This document shows positions 59,368 to 64,000 of a stretch of DNA of 64,000 bases, one piece after another (positions within the stretch are counted from its first letter, which is position 1; every line of letters starts with the position of its first letter). The notes under the pieces were generated by a model. It was not told the origin of the DNA and did no database searches. It was given only the letters and a program-made list of their open reading frames with translations. The translations under genes were made by a program, and so were the position numbers. Origin of the DNA: Streptomyces albus subsp. albus (lineage in GTDB: Bacteria; Actinomycetota; Actinomycetes; Streptomycetales; Streptomycetaceae); contig NZ_JOID01000006.1 in the NCBI RefSeq assembly GCF_000719865.1, forward strand, positions 172,717-236,716, given 5' to 3'.

Positions 59368-62300
59368 GTGACGGGGGCGGAGCCGCAGGGGCCCGACGAG
59401 GCGCTCGCCTCGTCGGTCGTCCGGATCAAGGGGCCGAACGGTGAGCCCGTGGGCGCGGGCTTCCTCCTGGCGCCGGACGTGGTGCTGACCTGCGCCCATG
59501 TGGTGGCGTACGCCTCGGGGGAGGAGGACGGCACGGCGGAGGTGGCGCCCGGAACCCGGGTGACGCTGGACATGCCGCTGGACGCGGACCTGTCGGGCCG
59601 GTCCTGGACGGCCGAGGTCGAGCACTGCGTCGAGGAACGGGGTGACAGCACCGGGGACGTCGCGGTCCTGCGCGTGCGGGGCGCCGTACCCGGCGGCCGT
59701 CCGCTGGCCCTGGCCGAGCCCGCGACCGCCTGGGACAAGAGAGTCGGCATCGTCGGATTCACGGGACCCCGGCCGGGTGGATCCTGGTACTGGGGAGTCC
59801 TGGGCGGGCCGACGGAGGAGGGCTGGCGGCAGCTCTCCCGGACCGATGAGACCAGGCCCCACATCGAGGAGGGTTTCAGCGGCAGCCCGGTCTGGGATTC
59901 CCGCGGCCGTACGGTCGTGGGCCTCGTCGCGCAGAGCCAGCGGGGGAGCGGTGAGACCCAGCAGACGTTCGTGATCCGCGCGAGCACGGTCCTGAGGCTC
60001 ATCCCCGAGCTCGAGAGGATCGTGGAACCGCCGTCGCCCTTCCGGAGCCTCCAGACCTTCCGGGAGGGAGACGCGGACGTCTACTTCGGCCGTGACGACG
60101 ACACGGCGAAGGTGACCGGCGCTCTGCTGGCCGGGCGCCCGAGCGTCACCGTGTACGGGCCGTCGGGATCGGGCAAGTCGTCGCTCGCGCTGGCCGGCGT
60201 GGTGCCGAGGATGCGTGAAAAGGGCTACGACATCCTGGTGGTGGACGCCGGACCGGTCTCCTCGCCGCTCGCCGCGCTCGCCACCGAGCTGTACGAGGCC
60301 CACCGAACCCGGCGGCACGGGGCGCGACATGCCGGTGAAGTGCAGGAGTGGCTCACGGAGCTGGGGCTTGTGGACACCCTCCATCGCCTCCGCGGGAGGT
60401 CGGGCGGCAAGCTCCTCGTCGTACTCGACCAGGCCGAAGCACTGCTCGCCGGCACGGACACCGAGGTCGCCCAGGTCGTCGACGTGCTCTTCCCGGAGAG
60501 CCGGCCGGCCGGCGCACCCGGCATCCTGGTCACCCTCCGCGCCGACTTCGTCGACGCCGCCCTCAGACACCCGAGCCTCGGTCCCGCGCTGCATCGCGGT
60601 GACACCCTGCCGCTGACGCCGATGTCCCGCGAGCAGCTCACGGACGTGATCACCAAACCGCTGGACCATCTCCCGGGCGTGGCCGTGACCTACGAGCCGG
60701 GGCTCGTCCAGCGGATCCTGGACGACGCCGGCAGCGAAGCGGGAACACTGCCGCTCCTCGGCTTCGTCCTGGAAAAGCTGTGGGAGGGCAGGGAGGGCGG
60801 CCGGCTCCGGACGGCGACGTACGAGGAGGCCGGAGGCGTCTCCGGCGCGCTGGCGGCCCACGCCGCGCAGGCCTGGGACGAGTGCGTCACGGACGAGGAG
60901 AAGCAGAAGGACGGCGAGGCGAGCCGGCTGCTCACCGGGCTCGTCCGGGTACTGCCCGGCAGCCCGCACCCGCTGCGCCGCAGACTCACCCGGCAGGAGG
61001 CGGGCGACAAGCGGTGGGCCATCGCGATCCGGCTCGCCGACGCCGAGCGCCGACTGCTCGTCCTCCACGGTGGGCGGGGAGAACCGGAGTCCGTCGAACT
61101 GGCCCATGAGGCGCTGGTGACCGCATGGCCGGCCCTCCAGGAGCAGGTGCGGTCCGACAGCGAGTTCCTGGCGGCGCGGTGGGAACTGGCCCATGAGCAC
61201 AAGCGATGGACCGACGGCGACAAGGCGGCGGGACTTCTGCCCACCGGTCTCCAACTGGCCCTCCTGGAAAGGCATGTGGGGAACCGGGAGAAGGAGCTCG
61301 ACGCGGAGGAACGGAACTTCCTCGAACTCGCGCGGCAGCGACACCGCACGCGACGGAACCGGCTGCGCGCCGCGTGGATCGCGCTCGCCGTGGTGATCGC
61401 GGTGATCGCCGGGCTCGGCACGTTCCTCGTGCACCAGGGGAAGGTCAGCGAACGGCGGGACGCGGAGGCACGCTCCCGGGCGATGGCCGTGCTCGCGGGC
61501 CAGTTGGACAGGAGTGATCCGGGACAGGCCGCACTCGTCGCCATGGCGGCGTACGAGATCGCGCCGACGCAGGAGGCCCGCAACGCCGTGCTGCGCGGGT
61601 ACGACCGGTTCAAGCGGGCCGACTGGGTGCTCAGCGGCGCCGAGGGGAAGATCGTCGATACGGCGATGAGCACCGACGGCACGGTGACGCTGGTGACGAC
61701 CCAGCTCGGACGTGCGTCACTGTTCGTCCGCGGAGCCGGGAAGACCGTCACGAGCACACGGCTCCGTCTCCAGGAGATGGCCTTCCGGCCCATGGTCAGC
61801 AGGGACGGGCGGCGGATCGCCTATACGTCGGGAGCCGGCGCGCTGGTGTGGCACGCCATCGATCCGGAAGCGGACAGTCCGGCGGGACTGCTGGGGCGGG
61901 CACACACGATCCGTGACGGCGAGTTCAGGGCCAGGGCCGAGGAACAGGGGTACAGGAGCGATCAGGTCCACACCGCGGACTTCTCCCCGGACGCCCGGCG
62001 CGTGGTCACGGTGGCGGCCGACGGGCGGCTCCGGCTGTGGGATCTGGAGACGGGACGGCACGAGGAGCTTCCCTCACGGCTGCCGGCGTTCGAGGCCGTG
62101 TGGTTCGGACCCGACGGTGACACGCTGGTGGCCCAGCGGCGCGACGCCGGCAAGTCCAGCGGCGCTCACACGTTCGTGGCGGTGAACACCGGTACCGGCA
62201 GGATGCGCGAACTGGCGACCGGCGTGGACACCTTCAGCCCCGCTTCCGGCGTGTACAGCGCCCCCGCGGCCAGTCTCTCCGGCGACGGCGGGGTGCTGGC

Positions 62301-63738
62301 ATGGTGCCGGAAGGAGCGTGGCAAGGACGGCTACAGCAACGCCGTCCACCGTTTCGTGCGCGTGCGTGACGGACGGGTGCTGAACCGCTACCGCAGCGAC
62401 TCGTACGGCTGCGGCGGTGTCTCGCTGAATGAGTCGGGGCATCGTTTCGCGGTGCACAGCGGCGAGTGGGTACTCGGCGACCTCCGGCGGGGCGGGGAGG
62501 AGAAGAAGGCGGCGGGCGCGAAGCCGGCCAACTTCGGCAACCGGCTTCTCGGGGACGCGGACCGCCCCGTCGTGACCACCTGGGACGAGACGACGGTGAC
62601 CGGGCTGTCCCTGCGACCGGTCAGCGGCAGGGAGTTCAACATGGTCGCGAGCCACCCGTTGCTGATCGACGACGGTCGCGTCCAGGTGGCCCAGGTGACC
62701 CGGACCAGGGGCGCCTCGGGCCTCACCGCCGAGAAACTCGTGCTCTACGACGTGGTGACCGACGAGGTGACGACCGAGGTGGAGCGGCCCACGGCGGACG
62801 CGCCCACGGACCCGGATCCCGCCCACGCGCTGGCGGTGAACGAGGCCGAGACCCTGGTGGCCGACGTGGTGGGACGCAACAGGATTCTGATCCGGCGCCT
62901 CCCGTCCCTCCGCGAGGTCGCGGAGATCACCACGCTCAAGCCACCTGTCCGCCGGGACGGGAAGCCGGAGCCGCTGTCGCTCTTCTTCGCGGGGGAGAAC
63001 GAACTGGTCACGCTGTCCGGCAGCCGCATCGAGCGGTGGGACACCAGGGAGGGCCGGCGGCTCTCCGATCCTGTGGACGCGCGTGACCTCGGGCTGGCCA
63101 AGGAGAACCCACCGCTGTACAGCTCGCGGGAGAAGCCTCTCGACTCCGGCTTCGCGGTGAACAGGCGCCCGGAGCCGGGATACGTACAGATCATGGTCCG
63201 GGGCGACTCGACGCTGCACGCCGTCGATCTGCGCACGGGCAAGGAGGACAAGGCGCTGCGTGTCAGCCTCGGGCCGGACAACGACCGTGCCTTGCTCGAC
63301 AGCAGCGGGCGCTATGCGGCCGCGAAGACGAAAGGGGCCCTGCTGGAGCTGTGGTCGGTGCGGCCGGGGGAGGCCCGCAGGGTGGTGGGTCCGCTGGGGC
63401 CGCTGGGAGCGAACGACGTGTCCTGGGGGGACGGGTTCCGTTTCGGGTTCACCGGGCACGGGACCGAGTTCTTCGTGGCCAACGGGAACTCCGTGCGTTT
63501 CCAGCGGGCGGACGACCCCAGCCACTTCGACTCGTACGACTTCGCGGAGGACCAGCACTTCGTCGCCGCGAGCAGGGACGGCAGGACGCTGGTACGGGCG
63601 GTCGAGGGCCGCGGAGACCTGATCCGCCTCGATCCCGGCCTTTGGAAACGCCACCTGTGCGACGTCGTCGGCCGTGACCTGACTCGGGACGAACGCCGCG
63701 GGATGCCCGGCGGACTCCCGGACCGGATCTGCTCCTGA
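59368..63738 (+). CDS. Trypsin-like protease fused to STAND NTPase and beta-propeller
   Basis: A 1,456-residue protein. Residues 15-220 form a trypsin-like protease with likely triad His44 (LTCAHVV), Asp97 (GDVAVLR) and Ser171 (GFSGSPVW). A STAND-type NTPase follows: P-loop GPSGSGKSS with Lys270, Walker B KLLVVLDQAEALL, then a winged-helix and helical region (VELAHEALVTAWPALQEQ). A single membrane helix lies near 666-688 (IALAVVIAVIAGLGTFLV). The remaining 700 residues are WD40/beta-propeller repeats (for example DFSPDARRVVTVAADGRLRL). The propeller probably senses a ligand and, through NTP-dependent assembly, activates the protease. With the Trypco1 gene it forms a predicted conflict or cell-death system. 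GTG start. All key residues are present. Confidence 0.92.
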   Translation: MTGAEPQGPDEALASSVVRIKGPNGEPVGAGFLLAPDVVLTCAHVVAYASGEEDGTAEVAPGTRVTLDMPLDADLSGRSWTAEVEHCVEERGDSTGDVAVLRVRGAVPGGRPLALAEPATAWDKRVGIVGFTGPRPGGSWYWGVLGGPTEEGWRQLSRTDETRPHIEEGFSGSPVWDSRGRTVVGLVAQSQRGSGETQQTFVIRASTVLRLIPELERIVEPPSPFRSLQTFREGDADVYFGRDDDTAKVTGALLAGRPSVTVYGPSGSGKSSLALAGVVPRMREKGYDILVVDAGPVSSPLAALATELYEAHRTRRHGARHAGEVQEWLTELGLVDTLHRLRGRSGGKLLVVLDQAEALLAGTDTEVAQVVDVLFPESRPAGAPGILVTLRADFVDAALRHPSLGPALHRGDTLPLTPMSREQLTDVITKPLDHLPGVAVTYEPGLVQRILDDAGSEAGTLPLLGFVLEKLWEGREGGRLRTATYEEAGGVSGALAAHAAQAWDECVTDEEKQKDGEASRLLTGLVRVLPGSPHPLRRRLTRQEAGDKRWAIAIRLADAERRLLVLHGGRGEPESVELAHEALVTAWPALQEQVRSDSEFLAARWELAHEHKRWTDGDKAAGLLPTGLQLALLERHVGNREKELDAEERNFLELARQRHRTRRNRLRAAWIALAVVIAVIAGLGTFLVHQGKVSERRDAEARSRAMAVLAGQLDRSDPGQAALVAMAAYEIAPTQEARNAVLRGYDRFKRADWVLSGAEGKIVDTAMSTDGTVTLVTTQLGRASLFVRGAGKTVTSTRLRLQEMAFRPMVSRDGRRIAYTSGAGALVWHAIDPEADSPAGLLGRAHTIRDGEFRARAEEQGYRSDQVHTADFSPDARRVVTVAADGRLRLWDLETGRHEELPSRLPAFEAVWFGPDGDTLVAQRRDAGKSSGAHTFVAVNTGTGRMRELATGVDTFSPASGVYSAPAASLSGDGGVLAWCRKERGKDGYSNAVHRFVRVRDGRVLNRYRSDSYGCGGVSLNESGHRFAVHSGEWVLGDLRRGGEEKKAAGAKPANFGNRLLGDADRPVVTTWDETTVTGLSLRPVSGREFNMVASHPLLIDDGRVQVAQVTRTRGASGLTAEKLVLYDVVTDEVTTEVERPTADAPTDPDPAHALAVNEAETLVADVVGRNRILIRRLPSLREVAEITTLKPPVRRDGKPEPLSLFFAGENELVTLSGSRIERWDTREGRRLSDPVDARDLGLAKENPPLYSSREKPLDSGFAVNRRPEPGYVQIMVRGDSTLHAVDLRTGKEDKALRVSLGPDNDRALLDSSGRYAAAKTKGALLELWSVRPGEARRVVGPLGPLGANDVSWGDGFRFGFTGHGTEFFVANGNSVRFQRADDPSHFDSYDFAEDQHFVAASRDGRTLVRAVEGRGDLIRLDPGLWKRHLCDVVGRDLTRDERRGMPGGLPDRICS

Positions 63739-63855
63739 ACCCGGCGACCGGCGGGTGGTCGGAGGCGCAGCGGAGAGCCCGGCAGAGGGGACGGATGCCG
63801 ATGACAGGCCGAGACGGTGGGAGCGACGGCGCCGCCGGCCCGGTGAAACAGCAAG

Positions 63856-63887
63856 CGCCCTGCGCCGGACGTAGCCGGCACGGGGCG
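63856..63887. terminator. Strong hairpin downstream of the STAND gene
   Basis: Two 13-base arms (CGCCCTGCGCCGG and CCGGCACGGGGCG) pair at 11 of 13 positions around a 6-base loop. It sits about 120 bp after the stop and between two convergent genes, fitting a terminator. No T tract follows, as is usual in Streptomyces. Confidence 0.45.
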
Positions 63888-63919
63888 TGCGTTCGCTGTG
63901 AGGGATGCTCCTATGGATG

Positions 63920-64000
63920 TCAAGCGGCTTCAGTGAGAGCGCGTTGTGTGGTTTGTCGGGTGGTGGTGCGGTGGTCGAGGGATCGCAGGAGGACGCGGTA
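63920..64000 (-). CDS. C-terminal end of a gene running off the window
   Basis: On the minus strand an open frame enters from the right edge and ends at TGA (63920-63922): YRVLLRSLDHRTTTRQTTQR then ALTEAA. Only 26 residues are visible, basic and Thr-rich. It could be the tail of a transposase or another gene; no family can be assigned. Confidence 0.35.
   Translation of the reverse strand, partial: YRVLLRSLDHRTTTRQTTQRALTEAA

Overview
The window looks like Streptomyces chromosome. It has very high GC, codons ending in G or C, many GTG and TTG starts, rare TTA codons, a modular type I polyketide synthase, a SpoIIE-type phosphatase with GAF/PAS-like input domains, and families typical of the genus (DUF3995, DUF6177, DUF6232, DUF5959, trypsin-STAND-WD40). 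No rRNA or tRNA gene was recognised. The mix of intact genes, insertion sequences, truncated genes and single-base frameshifts suggests an accessory region, perhaps a chromosome arm. No origin, telomere or att site is visible.

Layout. 0.2-10.3 kb: a LacI-type regulator, then a stand-alone single-module PKS with its own acyl-ligase loading domain and thioesterase, and a TTA codon at codon 9. 10.5-13.9 kb: a PucR-type regulator divergent from a ferredoxin reductase/fatty acid desaturase pair. 14-18.3 kb: small membrane and hypothetical genes, a frameshifted DUF429 gene and an orphan SUKH-4 immunity gene. 18.5-23.1 kb: a histidine-rich exported protein, a cysteine-synthase-like PLP enzyme coupled to an MFS exporter, and a second MFS transporter behind a 34-bp near-palindrome. 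23.5-30 kb: an IS200/IS605 element (TnpA plus TnpB) sits between the stump of a serine hydrolase and a 5'-truncated polymorphic toxin. The toxin is chained by GTGA overlaps to Imm49, a 61-residue ORF and DUF6177. 30-35.4 kb: an AAA ATPase, an ABC-ATPase stump ending at a CRISPR-like repeat, remnants of a transfer-type cluster (TPR protein, SLT-M23 hydrolase with an internal deletion, ParA-like ATPase) and a GNAT gene.

35.6-44.2 kb: an IS3 element, then an overlapping vat-vgb pair (streptogramin A acetyltransferase and streptogramin B lyase homologues), a membrane-anchored Mrr-like nuclease, two genes truncated head-to-head, a HIT protein, a DUF6232 membrane protein coupled to a small protein that shares an amyloid-like motif with it, and a frameshifted DUF5959 gene. 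Short degenerate type I-E CRISPR-like repeats, three pairs spaced by exactly 33 bp plus one solo copy, are scattered at 31.8, 38.9, 41.4 and 44.15 kb. All face the same way and no cas gene is present. 44.4-52.7 kb: CPBP protease plus two-component system, small membrane proteins, a HAD protein, a Tn3 relic, an alpha/beta hydrolase, a secreted protein and a TVP38 protein. 53-63.7 kb: a SpoIIE phosphatase, a complete sugar-type ABC importer, and a Trypco1 protein followed by a large trypsin-STAND-WD40 protein.

The most interesting candidates are the vat-vgb operon, the dispersed CRISPR relics, the paired-motif DUF6232 locus, the Trypco1/trypsin-STAND pair, the metal-type cassette at 18.5-23.1 kb, and the rearranged toxin locus at the IS605 element. 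All functional names come from reading motifs by eye; no database search was run.
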